Positions 12,684 through 24,969 of a stretch of 64,000 bases of DNA are shown piece by piece. The notes beneath the pieces were generated by a model. That model was given only the letters and a program-made list of their open reading frames with translations. It did no database searches and was not told the DNA's origin. The position numbers and the translations under genes were made by a program. Position 1 is the first letter of the stretch. The number at the start of each line of letters is the position of its first letter. Source of the stretch: Sepiola atlantica (taxonomy: Eukaryota; Mollusca; Cephalopoda; Sepiida; Sepiolidae); assembly GCA_963556195.1 (NCBI GenBank), contig OY744531.1:46658200-46722199 (forward strand), written 5' to 3'.

Positions 12684-12716
12684 ATCATTATTATTAATAA
12701 TAGTATTATTATTATA
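12567..12716. repeat. (AAT)n (ACT)n (AAT/ATT)n microsatellite tail
   Basis: Trinucleotide repeat with AAT, then about 14 ACT units, then AAT and ATT runs. It immediately follows the sense LINE 3' UTR and is best read as its 3' tail. Confidence 0.95.
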
Positions 12717-15305
12717 GATAAGGGGACTATTTAAAGAAATATGTGTATAGTTTTTTATGTATTATTTTTAATAAAATGCGAAAAAACTAACTTTTCGTTC
12801 GCTCAATTTTGGTTTTATTCTGACGTTGTCAACAATCGTATCTAGTCCCATTTATTTCTGACATGATCAAAATTGTTTCCTTTTGTTACAACGCTAATTT
12901 ATTTAGACAAGACGGAGACTTGAAAAGAGACTTACACGATTTTGATAGGATTTTCGTAAGAAAAACGGTGCGCGCTTTTATGCCTTCCGTTGCATCGATT
13001 CAGTTCTTTTTCTGCATTTGTTTAACCTTTTTTCTCGTGTAATCGGGACTGACATCTCCTTGAACTGAATGACAGACAGCGGAGAAATTGTAATCTGTTC
13101 ACATCAATCGTCAACCTGAATTAAAACTGATCTCCTTACCAATCAAGAGTCAGGAAAATTTTCCGCTCAGGAAGTAGAAAGGAATGCGAACACTTCTGAA
13201 TGGCGATTTTTATTTATTTATTTATTATTTTTTTAGCCTTGCGTTTGCAAGTCAGGTCGTTTGAACATACGTACTGTAATTGAAGAAAAAAAGCAGATCA
13301 AACACATACAAAAGAAAGAAAATACATATTTTTGTATACGTGAACTGGAATCATACGCTTCTCATAACGGGAAAAGTTAATTCCCAGGACAGAACAGTTT
13401 TGCATTAGTTTTATGTCGTCTTATGAAGAATAAAATTAACATACAATGCTACTAAAACTTATGTCCAGAATCCTTATTTAAATGTTGATCTAAATCCATT
13501 ACATGATGTTGATGCTAGAAAGTATATAAAGGGTCTTAAGAAGAAATAAAATTTTCCGGAATGTTGCTTAATTGGATCAAATTTAACGCAACTATGATGT
13601 GTTTGGATTTTAAAATGGGAGCGTATGCCCATATTATGCACCCTAAACACGACTAAAATACTCAAAATAAACTGAAATTTGACGAATAAAAATTAATTAA
13701 TATCTAATACTTATTGTTAAAATATCCCCGAAATCGAAGGTATGTAGATGTTAACGAAGGACTTCCACCCCATCTCTGCCCCGTTTGTGTTAAACTAAAC
13801 ATAGCTGAATATAGCCCACATTACTTACAATTATGATTAGCATCTAAGTTCTGAAATTCATAACGATCCGTCCATTTGTTTTCAAGTTAATCCTTTACAT
13901 AAAAATATACATAAACATATACTCACACTAACCTTTTTATGAATAAATATAAAAAAGATCGCGAATTCCTGTAGTATTAGTTTTTCTTAACATCACATCT
14001 TGTTAAGACTGTTTTTTAAAAATATTTTGGACCATGTATTTTTAACAATGTGCGGTTATTTCTTGTCATCCTGCTCGATGTAACCGTGTACAGTGTATGA
14101 TGTAAATAGAATTATCGAATGAGGTAAATAAAAAAGACAATTGATACGATAAGTCGTTGGAGGAGACATATGACATAATTATAAAAAAAATAGATAGGAA
14201 TAGGAGAGAAGATGGAAGATAAGAAGGGGGAGATGGAGAGGGATAGGCGACAAGGGTATCATAAGAAATGCTGATCAAACGAATCACCTGTATTCTAGTA
14301 CTAAAAATGTACCTGAAAAATATAATTTAATATTGCATTGTAACTTATACGTTGTGATTTCTGTTCTCATAGTGTGTCTTAGTTTAACTGTAATCTTTCG
14401 GTATAATATATAATAATTTTTAAAATATACTTATTGCAAGTAATCTGCATATAAACAGTTGTGTTTCATTCCCATAAAAATAGCTAGGTTAATTGCATGG
14501 ATTCACAGTTAAGGATTGTTTTTCATAACTATCTCCAGCTTCTAAGCAATCAGTGTCCGCAGGTTTTATTTCCTCTCTCTACATATTTATTTTCTTTGAC
14601 CCAATGTATATAACTCACTTTTCTCAGTTTTAATCGGATCAAATGAAATAGAGGAACTTTTCACTGAGGCGGGAAAAACTAAGATGTTTGCCTGTGAACT
14701 ATCGCTATGCCAGATTTATGCTAGCATCATACTTCTGTTACAATATAGGCATTTAGATTGTATTTATTTATTTTGAATAAATCATTATGTTTTATTAAAG
14801 TTCGTTAGTTTTTGTATAAGGCATTTCAACGTAAGGTTTCCTCTATTTAAACAGTTATTTGCCGTTTCACTTCTACAATTTAGTAATTTTTTGACGTCTT
14901 GACTTTTACAATCTTTAGCTTCTCGTTCAAACACAATATACCTATATCGTCTTAATATATACATGTAATGGTCGATCTTAATATATTTAATTCTATTATA
15001 GGCGATCATCTTAAATTTGCTAATAATTGTTCGATAATGATGTACTATAAAGTGATTTTTTTATTAGATACGCATTTGTGGTTATAATATATTTGCTTAA
15101 ATTACAGTGCACTTTCGGCTATACACATATATATACGCTATATATATTTTTATGCGGCATTTCATGTGGATATAGGGTCTAGATAGATTATGATATTGCA
15201 AAGAAATTATTTTGTACATGGAAATGTAATTCAATTTTGCAGTTACATTGTTCTGTATTATTACCTTCGTTAATTCCATTTGGGTAATTTATATTTCTTT
15301 TGATT
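12717..15305. other. AT-rich intergenic DNA, no gene seen
   Basis: About 2.6 kb without motif-bearing frames. The short frames (13474-13665, 14066-14287 and 14785-15009, all minus) are low in information and flanked by AT runs. A purine-rich stretch lies at 14175-14245. Confidence 0.45.
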
Positions 15306-15306
15306 T

Positions 15307-15307
15307 G

Positions 15308-15381
<74 letters not shown>

Positions 15382-15386
15382 TACTA
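15307..15386. repeat. (ATT)n microsatellite
   Basis: About 24 uninterrupted ATT units followed by a few CTA/CAT variants. Confidence 0.97.
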
Positions 15387-15389
15387 TCA

Positions 15390-16735
15390 TTATTGTAATT
15401 CTTGTTATACTGGTATTTTTTTTGCGAATTTCCAAAAATCTTATTTTTATCTTTACTAATTCTATTTAATATTTTAGTATCGTGGGCTTTGTATGACTAT
15501 TTGTAAATTTCATAGCATCTTTAGGATACGTTTAGTAATTTTGATTTAATGTTTTATGATTTGTATAAGATTTAGAAATGTCTTACCGAGTTTAGTTTTT
15601 AGCATCTGGCAACACGGTAGAATAACTAAAATTCTCTTTTTTCTATTTTATATTATTGGTTTGTGAATTAGTTCAAATTTGAATATATACACTGGCTTTA
15701 AGCGCAGTGTGATATATTCATGACTTAAATTATTTAATACCTTTACGTTTCTATAGTTATTACTAAGCCGACACTCGATAGAACTAGATATATGTTTTAT
15801 AATTAATAGGGTGAGTTGGACTATTGCTTCACGTGTATTTGGGTTTCATTATCTTTTATAAATTGCTCGTGTGTATTTCATCTAAGTTCGAGGTGACATC
15901 TTAAACTATTTTAAAACTTAGCTAATACTTCTAATTTTAGACCTGCTTTTTAATTTGATATATACATAATGTCCTAAAGGTCTCACTTTGTTATAGCAAA
16001 TCCATCATCTATATACAGGCTGATATCACTATTATCAAATATATTTGCAAAGGGTGTACATAAAATATACACCTATAAGGTCTTATGCATTTACGGTGTC
16101 AAGAAACTCAATCGCCACCTCAAAGAAATGTTTCATTCTGGACGTTATCCATCTGATCCTAACTGATCATCTACACTTTTGAATAACACACTTTTGGGTA
16201 ATGTTAAAGAGTTCATCGTTTATCAGATATTGATGGATAGAAATATACGAGGTTGAATTATACGAATGCCTATTTATTTTTATTTTCAATTAAACAAAGC
16301 AATGCTAGTTAATTTATTGGTTGAATTCTATATCATTTTTTATCAATTTTTGAGAGAATTGTTTCGATAATTCTTCCTATGTAAGGCAAGGTTTAGTTTA
16401 ATCGTCTAGTGGTGTGTTTATTGCTGACATCGATTCTGTGATCCGTTTGTAGTATGTATGCTTCCTTAGGTTTGATTTTCATAAACCTATCGCTACTTTC
16501 TCGGTTTATCTGTGATTTGTGTACTTTCTGTATGTATTATATCGATGTAATTTCATGAACTAACGTTCGTTTTTTCGTAGTTTTTCGTAATATTTTGTGT
16601 AACTATACTATTGTGTTGCTATATGTATACAGAGTTTTTCTTGTTTCATAAAATAGGATCGTAGTCAATGCTAAATGTATCAGTGTTATTTGTGAAAAGT
16701 TATTTATTTCTCTATTGAATCGCGTAATATTTGTA
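15390..16735. other. AT-rich intergenic DNA, no gene seen
   Basis: No coding motif, repeat boundary or RNA gene was recognised. Confidence 0.45.
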
Positions 16736-16739
16736 ATCG

Positions 16740-17430
16740 TGATTATGTCTGAAAAATAATATCGCACAAACCTTTGCCAAAGATTCGACGACACACCTCA
16801 ACTCAATAGTGAACATTTTTCATCTAATCTCTATTCAGTTGCTGCTCAATCTCACCAATATGCCTAACTATTTGATTCTTCAGTTATTGAATTGTAATTA
16901 GCTTGTTACCATAGACTTTACTCTTGAAATAACTCCAAAAAGAAAAAAATATATCTAACGGCATCAAGTAGCATGATCGTGGTGGTCAATTGACTTCGCT
17001 GTTTCGAGATGTTATAAAATCTTGTAACTTTTTATCCAATCAAGCTAATGTTGCATTGACGTTGTTGCATGTGGCGCCGTCCTGTTATTACCACAAATCT
17101 TCGATGTCGATAGTATTCAATTAAAGATGCGTATCATAACATAGGATCGCTCGCCTGTCATCGTAACAGAATACCCGACCTCATATCAGAAAAAAATTCG
17201 GCCCCATTTTCTGATATAAAAAGTGGACACCAAAAAGAGTATTTTGTAGATGCAGACACTTTTCCAACAATCTACCTTAGATTATTACCACTCAAATACA
17301 AGAATGCCGCTTATTAAAAAATCCACTTTGATTAAATGAGTTTTACCATTTAAGAGCATTTTTGCGAAAAAATGTATCGGCATGTTTTTGTGTAACAAAG
17401 TAATGTGACCTCATCAGATAATTACGGAGT
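16740..17430 (-). pseudogene. Mariner/Tc-like (IS630 superfamily) transposase pseudogene
   Basis: Minus-strand translation with several stops and frameshifts gives the C-terminal half of a DDE_3-type transposase. The order is FGVHFLYQKMGPNFF near 17190-17235, then DIEDLW and NNRTAPHATTSMQH near 17050-17115 (the usual WxQQDGAxxH block), then PPRSCYLMPLDIFF near 16945-16990 (usual form PPRSCDLTPLDYFLW). After these come SYFKSKVYGNKLITIQ, IGEIEQQLN and VEVCRRIFG near 16750-16925. The second catalytic Asp of the QQDGA block is read as Arg here, because NNRTAPHA replaces QQDGATCH, and internal stops are frequent. The gene is therefore dead. No TIRs were identified. Confidence 0.8.
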
Positions 17431-17479
17431 ATATATTTGGGGGCAACGTAGGGCACAACACGTCAAAGACCCAGAGTAT

Positions 17480-18155
17480 AAAAATATCAACAGGTATCTA
17501 AAATAATATTGTTTTCAATTTTCTTAGATAATACAGATCAGGGTTTAACTACTCGATGGCATCGTTTAAAAGCTGACTCCGCTGGCTGACTGTTATCAAA
17601 ATTAACAATATTTTGAGGCAGGGATTAAAAAACAGTGTATGGCCAATTAGTTTATTCAAAATTATAATGGAACATTTTTTATTCGATGTGTATTGATTTT
17701 GTTCTAAATAAATGCCTCTACGCGCTTCCTGAACTTGCACAAGTGTTCCTTTTATCAAATATTCAAGAGACAAATTCTCCAATTCTTATTTAATAGTATA
17801 CTTAAAAGATATTGATGTGTGATGTTCTATCTGTAGCTTGTTCTTAAGTGCCCCAAATGGCATAATCCAGAGGGTTTAGATATGGGCTAGATAGCGGGCA
17901 TAAACATGAATCCCCCTAAATTACTAAAGTTAGATTTGAAGATATCTTCATTTTCTCGCTGTGTCGGTCAGAGTACGATCCTGTCTCTATACATCTGCGT
18001 AGTTTGCTTTAAGCAATGCCAATACTTGGTATCTCGGAGTCTTGTAGTAAGTATTAACATAGATTTATTCATCAAATTTGTAAAATCTTATAGGCATTTC
18101 CTGTTCAATCGGAATCCACATCACCAACATCTATAATTTGAGCAGGATGTTTTGT
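17480..18155. other. Intergenic DNA, no gene seen
   Basis: Frames at 17549-17782 (minus) and 17906-18136 (plus) lack recognisable motifs. The 3' part may be the start of the Penelope-like fragment that follows. Confidence 0.35.
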
Positions 18156-18159
18156 TCTT

Positions 18160-18400
18160 AATGTGCTCTTGGTCTCAGTTGTTTATTTTTCGATAAATCT
18201 CTAATTTCTGTGGTCCAGAACAGCTTTTTGTTTTCATTTAGCATTTATCTTAAATAATATTTCATCTTTTCAAATTTTGATTATGGTAACTATCTAACCA
18301 ACTTATATCTCTGTATTCCTCTGATGATAATAATTCTACTCTTTGAAAAGCCATAGTTTTAAGAAGGAAACAAACCCCTTCTTTTGAACAACTGAAAACG
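18160..18400 (+). mobile_element. Penelope-like terminal-repeat fragment with hammerhead-like motif
   Basis: The block CAAATTTTGATTATGG, then AACTTATATCTC, then CCTCTGATGA is shared in the same order with 28775-28840 (plus) and, inverted, with 56925-57015. This marks a dispersed element. It carries a degenerate hammerhead-like fold (see 18316-18369). Confidence 0.5.
18316..18369 (+). ncRNA. Hammerhead ribozyme-like motif, family A (degenerate)
   Basis: Core CTGATGA is at 18321-18327 and GAAA at 18345-18348. Stem I could form between TTCCT (18316-18320) and AGGAA (18365-18369). Stem II is weak and stem III is poor, so this copy is likely inactive. Confidence 0.4.
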
Positions 18401-18448
18401 TAATAGATTTTGTATTTTTACAAATGTTATTCTCTGCTTCTAATTATC

Positions 18449-18531
18449 TGTATGTGTGTCTGTCTGTCTGCATGTCTGTCTGTATGTATGTCTCTTTCTT
18501 TGTCTCTATCTGTCTGTCTGTCTGTCTGTAG

Positions 18532-18565
<34 letters not shown>

Positions 18566-18566
18566 T

Positions 18567-18630
<64 letters not shown>
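18449..18630. repeat. Compound (TCTG)n (CT)n (TA)n (GA)n microsatellite
   Basis: GTCT/TCTG units run into CT, then about 15 TA, then about 14 GA dinucleotides. The open frame across it is repeat translation. Confidence 0.95.
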
Positions 18631-18880
18631 TGTTGTTAAGTCAACGGTTAGTAAACGCTACACAAGTCAACTTTGACCCGGAGTGTTGCTTCCTGCCAGG
18701 CCCATATAAATGAGTTTAATCCAATCTATGTTTTTATTGTTTACATAATATACTGCTAAACAATTAATCCAGAAACCAATCGTATACAAAATATGTTCTG
18801 GTATTAAGTGATCCAAGAAAGATTTGCGTGTCTGTAATTCAAACAACTGACAAAACAAACCACGGACACACAGGCAAACA

Positions 18881-18881
<1 letters not shown>

Positions 18882-18932
<51 letters not shown>
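18882..18932. repeat. (TA)n microsatellite
   Basis: About 25 uninterrupted TA units. Confidence 0.97.
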
Positions 18933-18934
<2 letters not shown>

Positions 18935-20850
18935 GCAGTTTTATGTAATTGTTTTTATTGGTGATGGCAGGATTCGTTATTTTTTGCTTACTACTACTAT
19001 TTCGATTGTATCACCCTCTGAGTGATTAAGATGCAGAAAATTGCATTATTAGTCCCCTTTACTTTATAGGACGTATTTGTCGTATACATATATAAGTTAG
19101 CCATGCTGATGACAGCTGTGAGTCAGAAACACGTGTCCATGGATTACTTTCATGTACGTAGAAAAGTATATATATATATTCAATTTTGGTGTGTAAAATG
19201 GTCTGTTAAAAGTGGTAAATAACATTACACTAAGAATGAATCCCAGCTTTTCGTCCATTACACATGTTTTATTATTCATTGCAGATGATTCTCACCGAAA
19301 TTTTACTGCGGTGTGAATAATGTGAATTTGAGAGGATGTAGTAAAGTTTTGCATAAAAACTTAAAGTTTTAAGGAAGCTGCCATCTCCTAAAATTACAAT
19401 TAGAAAATTGATGAGAAGATTTTAAAAAGGCATCTATAAGAAGTAAATACATCGTTTTACTATATTCTATTTTATTTATGAGCAGAAAATTATAGAAATA
19501 AAAAGAAATTTAAATAGGAATTTTTACATCGGTTGAGAGCTTGGTGTAGAGATGCAAAGTGACCCTCTTTGATTTAAGTAAAACACTGGGCGTGCATCTA
19601 GGTGCTAACGAGACTATACATGTATCGATATATACTTCAATTAATGCCAGTTTATTTACATATATCCCGCTCCGATTAAGGCTGAGTACATTGTAACACT
19701 GACATAATTGCGATCTGTTTTCTTTTGCACTAGTATGTTCTCACACGCGGAGTGATTAGGGCGTGGTTCGGTAAGAACACCTTGATATGTTCTAACACGT
19801 GCGATGATACGTTGCGCGCTAACAACACTCCTCGCCTAAACCGGTTTCCCGCGAAATATAAACACTTTCGTTTGAGACACCACCATGACAAGACGATATC
19901 TCTCTTCTCGCGTCTAGAAATAGATATACTTGAGTAGATGAAACTCACGAACTGAATTGTATTTCAATAGTACATACATCTCGGCTGAATAACCTGTCTT
20001 ATATTACTATTTTCATAAATCATTTCGAATCATATTCTGTGTGGATAAAACTGTTGAATTAAATTGATTTACATTTTAGAGAACTTTGTTCTATTAACCG
20101 AAAAGTAGGTGACCCTTTTCTTTATTTAAATCAAGACCAGTTAGATGGTTACAGACGCAACGACCCTACAACGAAATGGGGATTTCTAACAAGCCCCTTC
20201 CTTACTTCTACGTAATTGAGCTTCATATCAAAAATGGATGCTGTGATAGACGTAGGGGAAATAGCATATGGTGTATCATTCAATCTAGGGTAATGCCGGC
20301 TCTTTCTTCTAGTTGATGTTTGTGTTTGCGATGTGCTTACACTGCCCAACAAATAAGACTATTTCCTGTACTGCTTGTGTAATATCTAATCGTATTAACG
20401 CTGTCGAAGCCAGTGCTTTTTTTGAATATGTTGCCGTTTTTTTATGCTTTTCTGTATACGAATGAAACTCGATCCGAAGCATGTGCTGCCGAAATAATTA
20501 AGGACTGACAGAAATAGACATTCGTGTGCACAACGCGATGGTAGATCACGATGGAAGGGGGAAGGGACCTGGTCGAGCATGTGAGTTACTTATTAAAAAA
20601 CACATCAAAACGGAATGGAAAGACACAGAAAGTGCCAGTGCTAAAAACAACAAAATTTGAAAATATAAGACCAATAAAAGAGTAGAGATAAACATAAAAA
20701 AGTAAAACGAAATGGTGTTATTATTCTTTTACCAATACTAGCTTAAAAGCCGCCCTTAAGAGACATTTTACGCTAGGTATTAGCAGTATAAATAGCTATC
20801 TTTATGTCACTTGTAGGGTTGGCGGTAATAGTAATAATGGTAGTAGTAGT
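18935..20850. other. Intergenic DNA, no recognised gene
   Basis: A more GC-rich patch at 19735-19935 is open on both strands (72 and 61 codons) and contains a CGCGAAATATAAA word. This could be a promoter-like or LTR-like patch, but no partner copy or element boundary was found. Frames at 20149-20352 and 20395-20580 (minus) match nothing I recognise. Confidence 0.3.
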
Positions 20851-20924
20851 GGTATTAGTAACTGTAGTGCCAATTTATTTGTCCTTCTACGAGTGCTGAG
20901 TCAGACACAAGGTCGGTTTTTAAT

Positions 20925-21060
20925 GTAGCTCCCCAAAAGAGCACTATGGACTGAGAGAAAAATAATAATTGTCTCAGTCTAGAAAAACTATATATTCGCT
21001 GACTGAGGTCAGAAAAGATGAATTGTAGTATCAGAACAGATACTACCCTTTTTTCCTCGT
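20925..21060 (-). repeat. SINE-like copy with U2-snRNA-like head, antisense
   Basis: Read on the minus strand: GGGTAGTATCTGTTCTGATA, then CTACAATTCATCTTTTCTGA, CCTCAGTCAG, TCTAGACTGAGACAATTATT, and a GAGCTACATTAAAAACCGAC end. This is the most complete copy of the family in the first half of the window, and the 79-codon minus frame covering it is coincidental. Confidence 0.55.
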
Positions 21061-21578
21061 CGAAACGCAAAGGAGATGTTGGTGCGATGTGTATCATGAA
21101 ATTATCCCTAAGAGTATATTAGCAGGTGTGTTGATTATAGTGTCAATAGTATCGTTATGGAAGTGGCGTTGTGAAATGGTACCGAATGTTAGCTCGCCAT
21201 GCTAGGTTCGAGTTCTGTCTGGCCTTCAGTATAACTTCCACCATTACTCTTGGGAAAGGTATACATCCATATATCCCCCACTCAGCTATTGGTTATATAG
21301 TAAGGTAGATTAGGCTCTCAACTTGAGTAGAAACAAAAATTCCTAAATAACACTAGTTTTACTCCGCTTATCCCAGCATTGTTTCCAGACGTCCCCGATT
21401 CTTCCTTGGCACACAACTCAAGCCACCATTGATTTACGATGAACGTCTTATGCAAGCACCTTTACAGGGTGTACTAATTGTTTCATGAGACCGAAAGGAG
21501 GCTTATTATTACTTATATAATGTGTACGTCTCCTTTGACATACTCAGTATCCCAAGTGGTTATTCGCGTAACACTTCT

Positions 21579-21580
<2 letters not shown>
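21061..21580. other. Intergenic DNA, no gene seen
   Basis: No motif-bearing frame was found. A TGGTACCGAATGTTAGC-like patch near 21175 resembles tRNA-derived SINE text but could not be assigned. Confidence 0.3.

Positions 21581-21581
<1 letters not shown>

Positions 21582-21616
<35 letters not shown>
21582..21616. repeat. (AC)n microsatellite
   Basis: About 17 AC dinucleotides. Confidence 0.97.
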
Positions 21617-21619
<3 letters not shown>

Positions 21620-21939
21620 TACCCACTAATAAAGAAAACAATCGTAAACATTTCTGAATTGTAAGTAGTTATTTACCTGCCTCTCCACGACGGCTGGATG
21701 TGACACAAATGCAGCTATACTGTTAAGCGTCGACATGAACATTACATGGGATAACGATTACCCATCCGGACGTATAGCAATGACAAACGTCTAGCATATG
21801 TTCTGTTCAAAAAGCAGAGAATGACTAATCCTTCTAAACTAAAGCAATTTTACATATAACAAGACTACGCGTGACATGTTTAGACCAGATTTGTCTTATA
21901 TATTATTAAATATATAATTTCATAACTTTGATATTTTCC

Positions 21940-22085
21940 TTTTCTGTTCTGATACTACACTCCATCCTTTCTGTTCTCGGTCAGTGAAAAAGAGAATTTC
22001 TTGTAGACTGAAGCAATCCTTATTTTTCTCCGAATCCTGACCCTTTTTGGTAGCTTGCTTTTACCTCTATTTAGAATCGACCTTA
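21940..22085 (+). repeat. SINE-like copy of the U2-headed family
   Basis: TCTGTTCTGATACTACACTC, then CATCCTTTCTGTTCTCGGTC and AGTGAAAAAGAG parallel the copies at 10131 and 20925. They are followed by TAGACTGAAGCAATCCTTAT and a GAATCGACCTTA end like the minus-strand copy at 20925. Confidence 0.5.
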
Positions 22086-22089
22086 TGTC

Positions 22090-23175
22090 TATTTTTGCTG
22101 TCGTTAGACCGCAAGTAAATAGAGATATTGGTTTATAATCATGGTTTTAGAATAAGTATATTGTCAAAGGATTTCACAAAGAATACATTGTGATATCATA
22201 ATATACCCTCTCTTCTTTTCCTCTCCTTAACTTTCTCTCCTCTTTATTTCCTCTCCTTTCTCCTGTTTTTCTCTCTCTTTTAATGATTTACTTCGTTTAA
22301 TTCTTCCCATCACTTATTTTTACTATTCGCCCGATATTAATGATATTCGCCCTTCGTCTCACAATGTAAACCATCTATGTAGAGTTTAAGTGGTTACGGT
22401 TGTAAGCAAGCAATCAACTTAAGAAACCAATCATAGTTATAGTATTATATAGATAGATTGATTCCGGCTTGTATATGAATCCAGCATTCGTGGGTAAGTA
22501 GGTAAATAACAACTGTTTTTTTAAATAAAGAATAGTCTCTGTCTGGAAGGACTGCCTCAAAGGACTGAAGGAAATATGGCTGTAAGAAAGAGAGCATTAG
22601 CTGAAAGGCGTCACTATTTACTGAGCATCAACTTGCAACGTGTCAACGAGACAAATAGCTGTCTCCATCGGCGAAGAAACTGGCGGGCAATATGTGTCAT
22701 CTAGAAAATACGAAAGTACTATGTTGTTGACAGACGCATAATCCCCCGTTATATAATACGAAACAATGTTTAGTTATTTGTATATAAATAAATATATTTA
22801 ATAGCATCCCGTCACACAAATGTTAGCGAGTAAAACACGTGTATTTTTCTAATCACCAGACATGACATTTAAGGTGGTGAGAGGAAGAGAAAAATGAAAT
22901 AGTAGATCAGACAACGACATCAGTCTTACCCCGGCGCCGTAAATAAATTCGGAAAGAAATCCTGCACTCTATGATAAAAAGTCAACGTTGAGTATTTTTT
23001 CTTCTTCTTTAGTTCATCAGAATTTATAATGATGATTTATATATGAAGAGTTAAATTACTGATGTAATTCTATGATTTTTAATGAATAATCTAGTAATAT
23101 ATATATAGATAAATAGCGAGGGCGACTATTAACGAAGCATATTTTGTCCGTCATTTTATATTAGTTCGCCTATAC
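22090..23175. other. Intergenic DNA, no gene seen
   Basis: A pyrimidine-rich strand (CTCTCCTTTTC-type) runs at 22200-22310. No coding motif was recognised. Confidence 0.4.
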
Positions 23176-23179
23176 ACTT

Positions 23180-23745
23180 TTGGAATTATCTGCGTTTTCC
23201 TATGTGAAGGAAATTGTAGGTCGAATCTACTATCAGACCATGTGTGCTGTACGGTTGTCATATTTGGGCTTGTGAATCTCTGTACCATTTGAGGCTTCTT
23301 GATAAGGTGCAGAAACATATCTGTAATTTGATTGGTCCATCTTTTCTTCTTCTCTGTACCGTCTCTCTCACAGACGTGATGTTGGTAGTCTCAGTCTTTT
23401 CTATAAATACTATTATAGCATGTGGTCGTCAGAATTAAGTGATCTATTTCCTACTTCTTTTGTTCCAGCTCGGTTGACTCGTTGGTCTGGTGGTCTCAAT
23501 CAATTCGTCTTTTTGATATCTATTTGTAATACAGCTTTCTATTCAAATAGCGTCTTCCCAAGACCTGCAGGTTTTTGGAACTCTCTTCCTTCTGAATGTT
23601 TTACTCCTAATTTTAGCATTGGTCTTCATAAGATAAAGGCGAATAAGCATTTCTGTCTTTGCGATAATTATCTTACGTTATGGTTTGCTCCTTACATCAA
23701 ATGCTGTCATGCATTGTCTGGAGTGATTTCCATAAAAAAATTAAA
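23180..23745 (+). pseudogene. LINE (family B, jockey/CR1-like) RT C-terminal fragment, sense
   Basis: The best preserved family B piece. One frame gives YGCHIWACESLYHLRLLDKV and QKHICNLIGPS (23250-23330). The next frame gives RPAGFWNSLPSECFTPNFSI (23562-23620) and then a KANKHF tail. These are the thumb/C-terminal landmarks CCHIW, LLDxVQ, FWNSLP and CF that follow the RT domain in jockey/CR1-type elements. The palm motifs are absent (5' truncation) and a frameshift separates the two halves near 23400. Confidence 0.8.
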
Positions 23746-23749
23746 ATAA

Positions 23750-24300
23750 AACAACCGGAAAAATCCCTCCTGCAATTACATTAGAATTGTTAATTTATAT
23801 AATCATTTCAGTGCAAATACTTTTATAAATAGACAATAACACCAAAAGTTGGGTATTTTGTTATTTTCTGTTGTTTTCTATTTTCGACACTCTTCTAGAG
23901 CTTCCCCACAATTTGTTTGTTATATTTTCTCATTCTTGTGTTGGTTCATCCTTTATTCTTTCTCGCTCTCATTTAATTCACTTTGCGTTGTTATCATATT
24001 CCCTAGCGTTGATCTAGATGCTCTCACAGAATTAGCGCACTACTTCAAGTCGAGTAAGGTTTTTTTCCAATCCATTCGTTGTACCTCTTGAGGTCTGTTT
24101 GGAAAATTAAATTTTGCGGATTGAACTGAGAGTATTATCATATGCTATTTCCCCTGAGTTTTTAATTGCACTCCTAGTTTCTGGGTTACCCGTACTGCCT
24201 AAATTTCAGTTACTTCCTTAATTTTACATTTTCTCTTTACTTTTATGGTTTCTTTGTTGAAACATCTGACTTTCGAGTAATATCAATTAGTACTGATGGC
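23750..24300. other. Intergenic DNA, no gene seen
   Basis: The 80-codon plus frame at 23849-24091 is hydrophobic but shows no signal peptide, start context or family motif. Confidence 0.35.
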
Positions 24301-24302
24301 CT

Positions 24303-24490
24303 TCCCGCTAGGACAAAAGTGTAGTATCTGCTTTGTCGTCTATCAAAGGAGTAGAACATCTTTTTAACTTGGGTAATTATTACTTTCATGCCATTCATTT
24401 GAGGAAGCTGTATATACTCTACAGAAAATGCTGCAATTGTGTCTAAGTTTGCCCTCGTGGGGAAGCAAGTAAATGGGAACCAATACTAAT
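24303..24490 (+). repeat. SINE-like copy of the U2-headed family
   Basis: AAAAGTGTAGTATCTGCTTT matches the U2-like head. It is followed by diverged body sequence and a TTTGCCCTCGTGGGGAAGCA block that recurs near 3085 and 10835. Confidence 0.45.
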
Positions 24491-24599
24491 TGGTCACATC
24501 TTATTTCGGCAGTGTTTTGTACCTGACATTATAATAATTGTTATTATTTTTTTAATTTCATAGTGGTCTTAACTGTTGGATGTTTTAAGTTGGAGTTTT

Positions 24600-24965
24600 T
24601 TTTGAACATCATGTTCATTACCTATACCGTAAACATGCAAGCTGTATCTTAACAATTTTGCTGTTCCTAACAGGCAAGCCTTTTGCAGAATTGTAAAATA
24701 AATTGTCTCATCAATCTGTTCAAGCCATTTATGGTGGCTTTTCGTTATGGTTCCAATCGTTCAAATTATAATGGGGATCACCTTTACTTCTTTACATCTC
24801 CGTAATCTAGCTAATTCCCATTTTAGATCTTGATATATTTGTTTTCGTATTTGATTTCTCAATGCGTCTTCGCAACAGCTGTTTACCTTTGGGTTCTCGC
24901 TGATAATTCCATACGTTCCCAACTCGCTTCGTCGTCGTTATCTCCTTTGTGTGCAATTATCTATT
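24600..24965 (-). pseudogene. LINE C-terminal ORF remnant (related to family A)
   Basis: The minus strand encodes KQIYQDLKWELARLRRCKEV and KVIPIIIG-like sequence near 24765-24845 (a stop replaces the Gly), then HHKWLEQIDETI and LQKACLLGTAKLLRYSL near 24640-24735. This is the same C-terminal domain as IPIIVGA in copy 1 at 5360, but from a distinct subfamily because its LLGTAKLLR motif is better kept. Confidence 0.7.
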
Positions 24966-24969
24966 CACT

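Noticed and set aside
12164..12688. 174-codon minus-strand frame
   Set aside because: Starts in an ATT/ACT microsatellite and continues through the antisense of a LINE 3' UTR.
19735..19935. Possible LTR or promoter patch with a CGCGAAATATAAA word
   Set aside because: No second copy, no TG...CA ends and no primer-binding site found.
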